A stretch of DNA of 64,000 nt, from contig CAIJPD010000050.1 in the NCBI GenBank assembly GCA_903822495.1, positions 97,202 to 161,201 of the forward strand, in the 5' to 3' direction. Of this stretch, positions 17,304 to 24,720 are shown piece after piece. Every line of letters starts with the position of its first letter. The first letter of the stretch is position 1. The stretch comes from an uncultured Chloroflexota bacterium (GTDB lineage Bacteria; Chloroflexota; Limnocylindria; Limnocylindrales; CSP1-4). The notes under the pieces are model-generated. The model worked only from the letters and a program-made list of their open reading frames with translations, did not search any database and was not told the DNA's origin. The translations under genes were made by a program, and so were the position numbers.

Positions 17304-17818
17304 CGCTGCATCTTCTCCGGGCGCGGGGCACGCGGGCCAGGGTGCAGGTCGCGGTGCGCCTCGGCCAGTCGGCGGGCCTCCGCCAGGTCGTTGCTGACCG
17401 CCGACAGCGACGGCCTTTCGGCGCGGCCGGCCGATCCCGGCGCGGCCTCCCCGGCCTCCCTGGCCGCCGCGGCCGAACCGCCGCCCGGGCCCACCCCGCC
17501 CGTCTCGCCCACGAACGGCAGCCCGCGCTGCGCCGAATCCAGGCTGCCCAGCAGCACGGCGTTCTTGGCGGTCACCACCTCGCGAACGTAGGCCGCCTCC
17601 TCCTGGGCCGTGAGCGGGCGGCCGCGGATCACGGACCTGGGGCGCCCCACGGACAGCCACGCCATGTGGAACCGGTCCATGTTCCCCCAGGCCGACCGGA
17701 GCAGGTCGTCGGAGAGCTGGAGCCAGAGCTGGAGGCTGCCCATCGCCGGGGCGGCCATGAGGCGCTCACCCTCGTCGATCAACTGGCGGGTGTGGCTGAC
17801 CAGATCGTCGCGGTTCAC
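17300..17818 (-). CDS. Hypothetical protein
   Basis: A 172-residue protein, helical and without membrane segments: an N-terminal region (NRDDLVSHTRQLIDEGERLM, LWLQLSDDLLRSAWGNMDRFHMAWLS), then a Gly/Ala-rich linker around residues 115-135. No family is recognised. The GTG start overlaps the pabC stop (GTGA) and its own stop overlaps the DUF885 gene (ATGA), so it is translationally coupled on both sides. Confidence 0.6.
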   Translation of the reverse strand: MNRDDLVSHTRQLIDEGERLMAAPAMGSLQLWLQLSDDLLRSAWGNMDRFHMAWLSVGRPRSVIRGRPLTAQEEAAYVREVVTAKNAVLLGSLDSAQRGLPFVGETGGVGPGGGSAAAAREAGEAAPGSAGRAERPSLSAVSNDLAEARRLAEAHRDLHPGPRAPRPEKMQR

Positions 17819-18753
17819 GCGGATGCCGCCCCGGGGTCCACACCGGGCGCCCCGGGCGCGTCCGATGCCGGCGCCGGCGGCGCGTCGAAGCAGGCTTCCC
17901 GGTCGGCCCGGGCGCGTCGCGTCCACGGCCCCGGTCGGCCGGCCCCGATCGATCGACCCTCGAAGCGGGTCACGGGGATCACCCCGGCCACGCTGCTGCA
18001 CATGAACGCCTCGTCCGCCTCGGCCAGGTGGCGCGTCGTGAAGAGGCCCTGGTCCGGGCGCAGGCCGACCAGCTCTCCCCAGCCCAGCAGCCAGGCGCGG
18101 GTGGTCCCCTCCAGGATCCCGCACGCCAGCGACGGGGTGATCAGCCGACCATCGACCAGGAGGAAGAGGTTCGCGGCCGTGCCCTCGGACAGGTAGCCGT
18201 CGGTCGTCAGGAAGATGGCGTCGTCGGCGTCGGCGCGCGTCGCCTCCAGCCGGGCGTACACCGAATCGGCGCGGCTGGTGGACTTGACCGCCGACATCGG
18301 GTTCTCGGGGTCGCGCCGGACGCTGGAGATGACCACGTTCAGCCCCTCCGCCAACTGGGCGGCCGGGGGCGGCTGCATGGGCCAGGCCTGGATCACGACG
18401 GTGGGGCGGGTGCCCGGCGGCGGGAGGGTGCCGCGACCGGGCGTGGCACCCCGGCTGATCGTGATCCGGACCGCCGCGTCGCCCGCAGGCTTGCCCAGCC
18501 CCTCGGCGTCGAGGAGCTGGCGGATCCCGGCGGCCAGGCGCGCCTCCAGGTCCGGGCCCGCGTTGATCTCCAGCAGCTCCAGGGAGTGGCGGAGCCGCGT
18601 CACGTGGCGGTCCAGCTCGATAGAGCGGCCGGCCCGGGCGCGCAGCGTCTCGAAGACGGCGTCGCCCAGCTGGAATCCGCGGTCCGTCACGGACAGGTGG
18701 GGCGCACCGGCCGGCACGAGCCGACCATCGATCCAGACGCTGGTGGGGTCCAT
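17815..18753 (-). CDS. pabC: Aminodeoxychorismate lyase-like class IV aminotransferase
   Basis: A 312-residue fold-type IV PLP enzyme. Seen: VWIDGRLVP and DRGFQLGDAVFETLRA at the N terminus, the PLP lysine region SAVKSTSRADSVYARLEA, and YLSEGTAANLFLLVDG. Class IV enzymes include branched-chain and D-amino acid aminotransferases and 4-amino-4-deoxychorismate lyase; presence in the same operon as pabB favours the lyase, which makes p-aminobenzoate for folate. The last ~35 residues are Ala/Pro-rich and not conserved. Confidence 0.8.
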   Translation of the reverse strand: MDPTSVWIDGRLVPAGAPHLSVTDRGFQLGDAVFETLRARAGRSIELDRHVTRLRHSLELLEINAGPDLEARLAAGIRQLLDAEGLGKPAGDAAVRITISRGATPGRGTLPPPGTRPTVVIQAWPMQPPPAAQLAEGLNVVISSVRRDPENPMSAVKSTSRADSVYARLEATRADADDAIFLTTDGYLSEGTAANLFLLVDGRLITPSLACGILEGTTRAWLLGWGELVGLRPDQGLFTTRHLAEADEAFMCSSVAGVIPVTRFEGRSIGAGRPGPWTRRARADREACFDAPPAPASDAPGAPGVDPGAASA

Positions 18754-18760
18754 CACCGGA

Positions 18761-19693
18761 TTATGCGGGCGCAGCCGCGTCGAGGACCCGGACGAGCCAG
18801 GCGCGGGCGCGGGCCGTGTGCTGTCGGGCGATGCCGGTGTCGGGTGCCCACACCTCGAAGCCGTGCGGGGCGCCGGGCACCACGTCGAGTTCCACGGCGA
18901 CGCCCGCGGCGCGGAGCCGCTCGGCATAGGCCAGGCCCTCGCCGTGGAAGAGCTCGATGTCACCGACGCCGATCCAGGCCGGTGGCAGCCCGGCGAGGTC
19001 ATCGCGGCGAGCCGGGACCGCGTAGGGCGGCACGACGGGCGAGCCCGGCTCGAGCTCCAGGTACGCGGCCCAGCCGAAGCGATTGAGGCGGTTGTTCCAG
19101 ACGAAGTGGTCGATTGGGTCCAGGTCTCGACGTGCGGCGGTGCGGTCATCGAGCATCGGGCAGAAGAGGAGCTGGGCCGCCGGCTGCCCCCCGCCCTCGT
19201 CGTGGAGCCGCTGGACCAGGGCCGCCGCCAGGCCACCGCCCGCGCTCTCGCCGCCGATGACGACCCTCGAGGCCTCGACCCCAAGCCCGGCGGCCTCTCG
19301 CTGGAGCCACGCCCACGCCGCGTGGCAGTCATCGAGCGCGGCCGGGAATGGGTCCTCGGGCGCCTTGCGGTACTCGGCCGACACCACGACGATCCCGAGC
19401 TCGCGCGCCATCTCACCGCACAGCCGGTCGTTCTGCACCGCCCGGCCGATGACCAGGCCGCCGCCGTGGATCCACAGGAGCGCGCCGTTGGCGCGGACGA
19501 CGGCCGGCCGATAGAGGCGCACACCGCGATCACCGCCCGGCAGGCGACGGATCGACACCCCCTGCACCCTGGAACCGGGTAGCACGGCGAGCAGGGTGCG
19601 GATCAGCCGGCGGCGCCAGGGGCGATCGAGCCCGCCGGCACTCGCCATCCGCAGCCTTCCCCTGAGCTCCGGGGCGACGCGGTCCAACTCCAT
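18761..19693 (-). CDS. Alpha/beta hydrolase, HSL family
   Basis: A 310-residue esterase of the hormone-sensitive-lipase family. The oxyanion-hole motif is LLWIHGGGLVIG, the nucleophile elbow GESAGGGLAAAL, and the remaining triad members are probably Asp in WIGVGDIELFH and His in GAPHGFEVW. Soluble, no signal peptide. It sits between pabB and pabC; whether it acts in the same pathway is not evident from sequence. Confidence 0.9.
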   Translation of the reverse strand: MELDRVAPELRGRLRMASAGGLDRPWRRRLIRTLLAVLPGSRVQGVSIRRLPGGDRGVRLYRPAVVRANGALLWIHGGGLVIGRAVQNDRLCGEMARELGIVVVSAEYRKAPEDPFPAALDDCHAAWAWLQREAAGLGVEASRVVIGGESAGGGLAAALVQRLHDEGGGQPAAQLLFCPMLDDRTAARRDLDPIDHFVWNNRLNRFGWAAYLELEPGSPVVPPYAVPARRDDLAGLPPAWIGVGDIELFHGEGLAYAERLRAAGVAVELDVVPGAPHGFEVWAPDTGIARQHTARARAWLVRVLDAAAPA

Positions 19694-19780
19694 CGATCGA
19701 GGCTCCCTGTGGCGGACCAGACCGCTCCAAGCCTACCCCGCCGTGGCCGCCGACCGGCCCCGGACTGGCCGGGTCGACCG

Positions 19781-21316
19781 CTAGGCCAGCACCTCGAACG
19801 CGCCGATCGCCTGGAGGGGCCCGCGCGCCTTGGTCCGCGTCTCCTCCCACTCCACCAGCGGGTCGCTGCGCCACGTGATCCCGCCGCCCACGTGGAGCGT
19901 CAGCCGGCGGCCGTCGGCGACGAACGTCCGGATCAGGATGCTGGTCTCCATGGCCCCGTCCGGCCCGATCCAGCCCAGCGCCCCCGTGTACGGACCGCGG
20001 CGGACGGGCTCCAGCCGCTCGATCAGCTCCATGGCCCGGATCTTGGGTGCCCCCGTGATGCTGCCACCGGGGAACGCGGCGGCCAGCAGGTCGAAGGGGC
20101 CCAGGCCCGGTCGGAGTCGGCCGGTAATGGTGGAGACGAGGTGCTGGACGGCACCCGCGCGCTCCAGGCGAGTCAGCCGCGGCACCCGCACCGATCCGGG
20201 CCGGCAGACGCGCCCCAGGTCGTTGCGCAGGACGTCGACGATCATCACGTTCTCGGCGTGGTCCTTGGCGCTCCCCAGGAGATCGCGGGCCAGGTTGCGC
20301 TCCTCGTCCGCGTCCAGGCCGCGCGAGCGGGTGCCCTTGATGGGGTCCGCGGTCACGAGGCCACTCGCCGTCACGGCGACGAACTCTTCCGGCGACGCGG
20401 AGATCAGCCCGCGACGGCCGGCGCCCGGCACACGGCCCAGGTCCACGAAGGCCCCGAACCTGGCCGGGTCTCCGCCACGCAGCCGGCGATAGAGCGACCA
20501 CGGGTCGCCGTCGAACGGGGTGGCCAGGCGACGCGCCAGGTTGGCCTGGTAGAGCTGGCCCTCGGCGATGGCGGCCCGGAGCGATTCCACCGCCGCGACG
20601 TACGCGACCTTGCTGAGCCCGGAGACGAACCGGAGCGCGGGCGCCGCGACGCCCCCGCGGACCGCCGACGGGGTGTCGTGATGGCTGACAGCGGCGAGGA
20701 GCCCGGTCCCGGGGCGGTCGCCCGCGGGCGTGCGGGCGACCGCCGCTCCGCCGCCGCCCAACCCATGGAGCCGGTCCCGGACCTGGGCCATCCGGTGGCC
20801 CAGGCGCGCCTCGTCGCCGTCCAGCACCCGGCCCGCCAGCCACGCCCGCCCCGTGCGGTGATCCCATGCCACCGCCCAGTCGTGGAGCGCGAGGTGGAGC
20901 TCGGGCAGGTCCTGGTCCGGCGCGGCGATGGACGGGAGCCGCTCCAGCCGCCGACCCACGTCGTAGCCGACGTAGCCCACCAGGCCACCGGCGAACGGCA
21001 CCCCGGCGAGCGACGGCGGGGCGAGGCGGGCGACCAGGCGCCGGGCGTCGGCGAACGGGTCGAGACCGTCGGTGGGGGCGTTGAGCTCGGCCACGGGATC
21101 CGCGACCAGGTAGGACCAGCGCGCGTTACGGCCGGCGCGGGCGCTCTCCAGGAGCGTGACGCCGGGCAGGTCGCGCAACTGGGCCGCCACCTCCACCGGC
21201 GCCAGGTCGCCGAGCGCGGGGAGGAGCTCCAGCCGAACGCCAGGCGGGAGGGGGGAGCGTGCGGCCGCGAGGTTGGGGCGCGAAATGGTGCGGGCCTCCT
21301 CGGCGTCGCTGGTCAC
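19781..21316 (-). CDS. pabB: Aminodeoxychorismate synthase component I
   Basis: A 511-residue chorismate-utilising enzyme. The C-terminal catalytic domain has LRAAIAEGQLYQANLARRL, the diagnostic PIKGTRSRG (PIKGT marks PabB; anthranilate synthase has PIAGT), ENVMIVDVLRNDLGRVC and FPGGSITGAPKIRAMELI. The N-terminal part has LLESARAGRNARWSYLVADP and GGLVGYVGYD. It makes 4-amino-4-deoxychorismate with a glutaminase (PabA) that is not encoded here. GTG 21316 is the first start ahead of recognisable sequence. First gene of a five-gene operon. Confidence 0.93.
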   Translation of the reverse strand: MTSDAEEARTISRPNLAAARSPLPPGVRLELLPALGDLAPVEVAAQLRDLPGVTLLESARAGRNARWSYLVADPVAELNAPTDGLDPFADARRLVARLAPPSLAGVPFAGGLVGYVGYDVGRRLERLPSIAAPDQDLPELHLALHDWAVAWDHRTGRAWLAGRVLDGDEARLGHRMAQVRDRLHGLGGGGAAVARTPAGDRPGTGLLAAVSHHDTPSAVRGGVAAPALRFVSGLSKVAYVAAVESLRAAIAEGQLYQANLARRLATPFDGDPWSLYRRLRGGDPARFGAFVDLGRVPGAGRRGLISASPEEFVAVTASGLVTADPIKGTRSRGLDADEERNLARDLLGSAKDHAENVMIVDVLRNDLGRVCRPGSVRVPRLTRLERAGAVQHLVSTITGRLRPGLGPFDLLAAAFPGGSITGAPKIRAMELIERLEPVRRGPYTGALGWIGPDGAMETSILIRTFVADGRRLTLHVGGGITWRSDPLVEWEETRTKARGPLQAIGAFEVLA

Positions 21317-21477
21317 GCCGCGATCATAGGCCGAGCGGCGCGTTCGGCCGCGGCGCCGAGTGGCGCGGGCTCGGTGGCGCGGCGGGCTGGGTGGCGCGGC
21401 CGAGCGGCGGGGTGGCACCCACAAGTGTGGTCCCGGGCGAGTGTGGTCCCGGGCCCAACGTGATCCGCGAGCCTGCC

Positions 21478-21930
21478 TCAGCCGTCGCCCGAGACACGAT
21501 CCTGGCGGCTGAAGGCCAGCAGCCGCTCCCGGCACGCGGCGGCCTCGCGCTGCGCCTGGCGCACGATCCAGGGATCGACCCGGGGCGAGTCCTCCAGCGT
21601 GATGGTGGGACCCTGCTCCCCGTCCTCCACCACCACCCCGGACGAGCTCCGGTAGTCCGTCATCCAGTTGGCGTGGAGCTGGAGCGCCACGTCCGTGACG
21701 ACGGGGAGCGTGAAGAGCCAGTCCAGGTGGGTGGCGTTGAGACGGTCGACGATGGCCGCAAGGCGAACGGCCTGTCCGCGCGGGATGCGAGCGAAGAGGT
21801 GGAGCACCCGCAGCGAGCTGAACGGGTCAGCAGATTCGGCGACCACCGGGGGCGACATGGCGTCGTCAGGGAGACCGCCCGGCGCGGCGCGGAGCCGGAG
21901 CTGGCCCTGCGCGATGGGTCCGTGGCTCAC
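21478..21930 (-). CDS. Hypothetical protein
   Basis: A protein of about 150 residues (GTG 21930) or 126 residues (ATG 21858, MSPPVVAES). The body is helical: FSSLRVLHLFARIPRGQAVRLAAIVDRLN, then LDWLFTLPVVTDVALQLHANWMTDYR and a C-terminal RQAQREAAACRERLLAF. The longer start is mildly favoured by GGAG 11 bases upstream. No family is recognised. It diverges from the SirB1-type gene, and the 8-base tandem repeat lies between them. Confidence 0.5.
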   Translation of the reverse strand: MSHGPIAQGQLRLRAAPGGLPDDAMSPPVVAESADPFSSLRVLHLFARIPRGQAVRLAAIVDRLNATHLDWLFTLPVVTDVALQLHANWMTDYRSSSGVVVEDGEQGPTITLEDSPRVDPWIVRQAQREAAACRERLLAFSRQDRVSGDG

Positions 21931-22008
21931 GGCTGGCACATCTCCATGGCACAGAATTGGGGTTGGGTCCCGGAGCGTAGCACGGGGCCGATCCGGGCCC
22001 GCCGATCC

Positions 22009-22064
22009 GGGCCGGTGGGCCGGCGGGCCGGCGAACCGGCAGGCCGGTCGGCCGTTGGGCCGGT
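22009..22064. repeat. 8-base tandem repeat array (GGGCCGGY), seven units
   Basis: Seven consecutive 8-base units fit the consensus GGGCCGGY with a few substitutions (three exact GGGCCGGT/C pairs, then GAACCGGC, AGGCCGGT, CGGCCGTT, GGGCCGGT). The array ends six bases before a TAGAAT -10-like hexamer (22070-22075) and 20 bases before the ATG at 22085, so it occupies the promoter region of the downstream gene. Confidence 0.75.
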
Positions 22065-22084
22065 GGGCGTAGAATCCCGCCCCC

Positions 22085-22918
22085 ATGAACCTCGACAGCG
22101 TCCGCGCCGCCAACCGCGCCTCATTCGCCGAGTTGGTGACCCGCCCCGACCGCGATATCGACCTCGCCCGCGGCGCCCTCCTGATCGCGGCCGCCGGACG
22201 TCCCCACGTGGAGCCCGGGCCATCGCTCGCGGAGCTTGACCGCCTCGCGCACCTGGTCGGCACGGGCACGGGCACGGACGCGTCGATCGATGGCCTGGTG
22301 GAGCGCGTCAACCTGGTCCTCTTCCGGGCGGCCGGCTTCCGTGCCGCCGCGCGCGGCCGTGGTGCGGAGGCGGAGCACTCCCTCCTCGATGTCGTCGTCG
22401 ACCGGCGCGTTGGCCTGCCGATCAGCCTGGCGATCGTCCAGTTGGAGGTCGCCTGGCGCGTCGGCCTGCCGCTCCACGGCGTGGGCCTGCCCGGTCACTT
22501 CATCGTCGGCGGTCCGGAAGGGCTCCTCCTGGACCCGGCCGACCGCGGCCGGCGGCTCACCCGCGACGACTGCCAGATCCTGATCCGCCGCTCCCTGGGC
22601 TCGCGGCTGGCCCTGACCGAGGCGATGCTCCGCCCCGCGGCCCGGCGCGCCATCCTCACCCGCGTGCTGCGCAACTTGCGCGTCGCACGGCTTGCCGCCC
22701 GCGACTGGCCGGCCGGACTCGCGGCCATCGAGCTGCTCGAGGTCCTGGAGCCCACCGATATCGAGCACTCGCGCGACCGGGGCCTGCTGCTTGGCCGGAT
22801 GGGCCGCTTCACCGACGCGGTGGCGCTGTTGGGCGCCTACCTGGAGTTGGCCCCGCTGGCGGGCGATGTCGACCAGGTTCGCCGGGCGATGATCACGTTC
22901 GGAGACCGCCGGAACTAG
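22085..22918 (+). CDS. SirB1-family transglutaminase-like / TPR protein
   Basis: A 277-residue protein of the SirB1 group. The transglutaminase-like core reads LVERVNLVLFR, then DVVVDRRVGLPISLAIVQLEVAWRVGLPLHGVGLPGHFIVG with the conserved GLPGHF histidine, and LLLDPADRGR. The C-terminal third (ARDWPAGLAAIELLEVLEPTDIEHSRDRGLL) has TPR-like helices. Function is not established. TAGAAT at 22070-22075 lies nine bases before the ATG, suggesting a very short leader. Converges with the MFS gene, overlapping by four bases. Confidence 0.85.
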   Translation: MNLDSVRAANRASFAELVTRPDRDIDLARGALLIAAAGRPHVEPGPSLAELDRLAHLVGTGTGTDASIDGLVERVNLVLFRAAGFRAAARGRGAEAEHSLLDVVVDRRVGLPISLAIVQLEVAWRVGLPLHGVGLPGHFIVGGPEGLLLDPADRGRRLTRDDCQILIRRSLGSRLALTEAMLRPAARRAILTRVLRNLRVARLAARDWPAGLAAIELLEVLEPTDIEHSRDRGLLLGRMGRFTDAVALLGAYLELAPLAGDVDQVRRAMITFGDRRN

Positions 22919-24168
22919 GCCGCCGCCGCCGCTGCCGCCCGCTGCGCCGGCGTGTCCCGCCGGATCTGGAGCGCCAGCAGCCCGCCCATCACGGCGAGCG
23001 ATCCGGCGACCACGAACGCCACCACGTATTCGCCCAGCGCATCACGGATCGCGCCCGCGAAGATCGCGGCCATGGCGCCACCGAGCATGTGCGAGGCGAA
23101 GATCCAGCCATACACCACGCCCACGTTCTGGCGCCCGAAGCGGTCCGCCGTGAGCGCCACCGTGGGCGGAACCGTGGCGAAGTAGTCCAGGCCGAAGAAG
23201 ATCGCGAAGACCGTGATGTTGAGCGTGCTGTCCAGGAAGAACGAGATCAGGATCAGGCTGACGCCGCGCAGGATGTAGTACGTGGCCAGCAGCTTGCGCG
23301 GGTCGTATCGGTCCGTCAGCCAGCCGGAGCCCAGGACCCCGACGAAGTTGAAGGCCCCGATGAGCCCCAGGGCGCCGGCGCCAACGCTGGTGTCGAACCC
23401 GTGGTCGTGCGAGAAGGCGATGAAGTGCTGGCCCACCAGCCCGGACGAGGTGGCGCCGCACGTGAAGAATGTGCCGGCCAGCAGCCAGAAGTCGCGCGAC
23501 CCGACGGCCCGCCGCATGATCCCGGGATCCGCCTTGGGCTTGGCCGTGACGATGGGCGTCCCCGGAGCGGCACCCAGGGGCGCCAGGCCCATGGACCCCG
23601 GGTCGTCGCGCATGAAGATCAGGACCGGCACGATCAGGACCGCGGTGACGGCTGCCATCAGGACGGCGCCATTCCGCCAGCCCACGGTGGTCGCCAGGAT
23701 GGCCAGAATCGGGATGAAGATCAGCTGGCCCACGCTGGAGCTGGCGCCGAAGACGCCGGTCACCATGCCGCGGTGCTTGACGAACCAGCGGCTGGCCACC
23801 ATGGCGCCGAAGGAGCTGGCGACCAGGCCGGTGCTCAGGCCGGTCACCAGGCCAAAGAAGATCGCGAACTGCCAGATCTCGTGCGACAGGCTGGTGAGGA
23901 CAAGGGCCGCGGCCGTGGTCAACACGCTGATCGCGGCGACCCGTTTCACCCCCAGGCGGTTCATGAGGGCGCCGGCGAGCGGGCCGGCCAGGCCATACAG
24001 GAGGAGACCGACGCCGGCGGCGATGGACAGCTCCGTCTTGGAGTAGCCGGTGTCGGCCTGCATCGAGAGCAGGAACGCCCCGGGGGCGGCGCGCGTGCCC
24101 GCGGTGACGAGAGCCACCGTCGCGGTGACCGCGACCATGATCCAGCCGTAGTAGAGCCTGGCACGCAT
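22915..24168 (-). CDS. MFS transporter
   Basis: A 417-residue major facilitator superfamily protein with about 12 hydrophobic segments. It begins YYGWIMVAVTATVALVTAG, the form common in the oxalate/formate antiporter-like and monocarboxylate-type MFS groups; the inter-helix motif appears as NRLGVKRVAAIS and TDRYDPRKLLATYY. The linker after helix 6 (about residues 195-225) is Lys/Pro-rich. Substrate is not predictable. ATG 24168 is chosen because the preceding frame is low-complexity. Confidence 0.88.
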   Translation of the reverse strand: MRARLYYGWIMVAVTATVALVTAGTRAAPGAFLLSMQADTGYSKTELSIAAGVGLLLYGLAGPLAGALMNRLGVKRVAAISVLTTAAALVLTSLSHEIWQFAIFFGLVTGLSTGLVASSFGAMVASRWFVKHRGMVTGVFGASSSVGQLIFIPILAILATTVGWRNGAVLMAAVTAVLIVPVLIFMRDDPGSMGLAPLGAAPGTPIVTAKPKADPGIMRRAVGSRDFWLLAGTFFTCGATSSGLVGQHFIAFSHDHGFDTSVGAGALGLIGAFNFVGVLGSGWLTDRYDPRKLLATYYILRGVSLILISFFLDSTLNITVFAIFFGLDYFATVPPTVALTADRFGRQNVGVVYGWIFASHMLGGAMAAIFAGAIRDALGEYVVAFVVAGSLAVMGGLLALQIRRDTPAQRAAAAAAA

Positions 24169-24218
24169 CCGCGGAGGATAGCCCAACACGGGTGTGATCC
24201 GGCCCCTGGAATCACGAA

Positions 24219-24242
24219 GGCCCCGGTGACGAGGCCGGGGCC
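24219..24242 (-). terminator. Hairpin terminator
   Basis: GGCCCCGG (24219-24226) and CCGGGGCC (24235-24242) form a perfect 8-bp stem with an 8-base loop, followed on the minus strand by TTCGTGATT. It lies 48 bases downstream of the small membrane protein gene and before the MFS start, so it likely ends the former's transcript. Confidence 0.55.
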
Positions 24243-24290
24243 GTTGGGGAGGGCGAGGCGGGCCGCGTAGCCCGCGACTGGGAGGCGGGG

Positions 24291-24611
24291 CTACTCCCCG
24301 ATGACCGCCCAGAGGAAGCCCATCATGATGAAGAAGCCCGAGAACATGGCGATCAGCCCCAGCCCGCCGTACGGCGAGTTGGCACCCTCGTGGGGGACCA
24401 ACTGCAGCCCGATCCCGAAGACCAGGGCCCAGGCCACGAAGAGCAGCCCGAAGAACCACTTGCCATTGGGGCCGGTGATCCGGCTGACCCAGCCCGCGCG
24501 ATGCTCCGCAGACATGGCGGCCTTGAGCATCACGAGGATCATGACCGCGACGACGAGCGTCGAGATGCCGAACTCGACCGGACGCTCGAAGATGACCGTG
24601 AACAGTTGCAC
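24291..24611 (-). CDS. Small hypothetical membrane protein
   Basis: A 106-residue protein with three hydrophobic helices: FGISTLVVAVMILVMLKAA, FFGLLFVAWALVFGIGLQL and GLIAMFSGFFIMMGFLWAVIG. The loop between the first two (SAEHRAGWVSRITGPNGKW) is basic and probably cytosolic. No family is recognised. It has its own terminator hairpin and diverges from the MMPL gene. Confidence 0.65.
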   Translation of the reverse strand: MQLFTVIFERPVEFGISTLVVAVMILVMLKAAMSAEHRAGWVSRITGPNGKWFFGLLFVAWALVFGIGLQLVPHEGANSPYGGLGLIAMFSGFFIMMGFLWAVIGE

Positions 24612-24707
24612 CTTGGGCCCTCGAAAGTTGGCTTGGGCGTCGGCGTCAGATGCTAGCAGATGATGATCCGTCCCAAGGCGCCGCCGGAGCGATTCGGCCC
24701 GCGCAAG

Positions 24708-24713
24708 TACGAT
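24708..24713 (+). promoter_or_regulatory. -10-like TACGAT, leaderless start of MMPL gene
   Basis: TACGAT ends seven bases before ATG 24721. An earlier in-frame ATG (24712) overlaps the hexamer itself and so would not be transcribed from this promoter, which is why 24721 is taken as the start of the transporter gene. Confidence 0.5.
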
Positions 24714-24720
24714 GGTGGCA

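Noticed and set aside
21424..21454. 15-base direct repeat AGTGTGGTCCCGGGC, two copies
   Set aside because: Real but very short and isolated between two genes; no flanking inverted repeats or target duplication, so not taken as a mobile-element trace.
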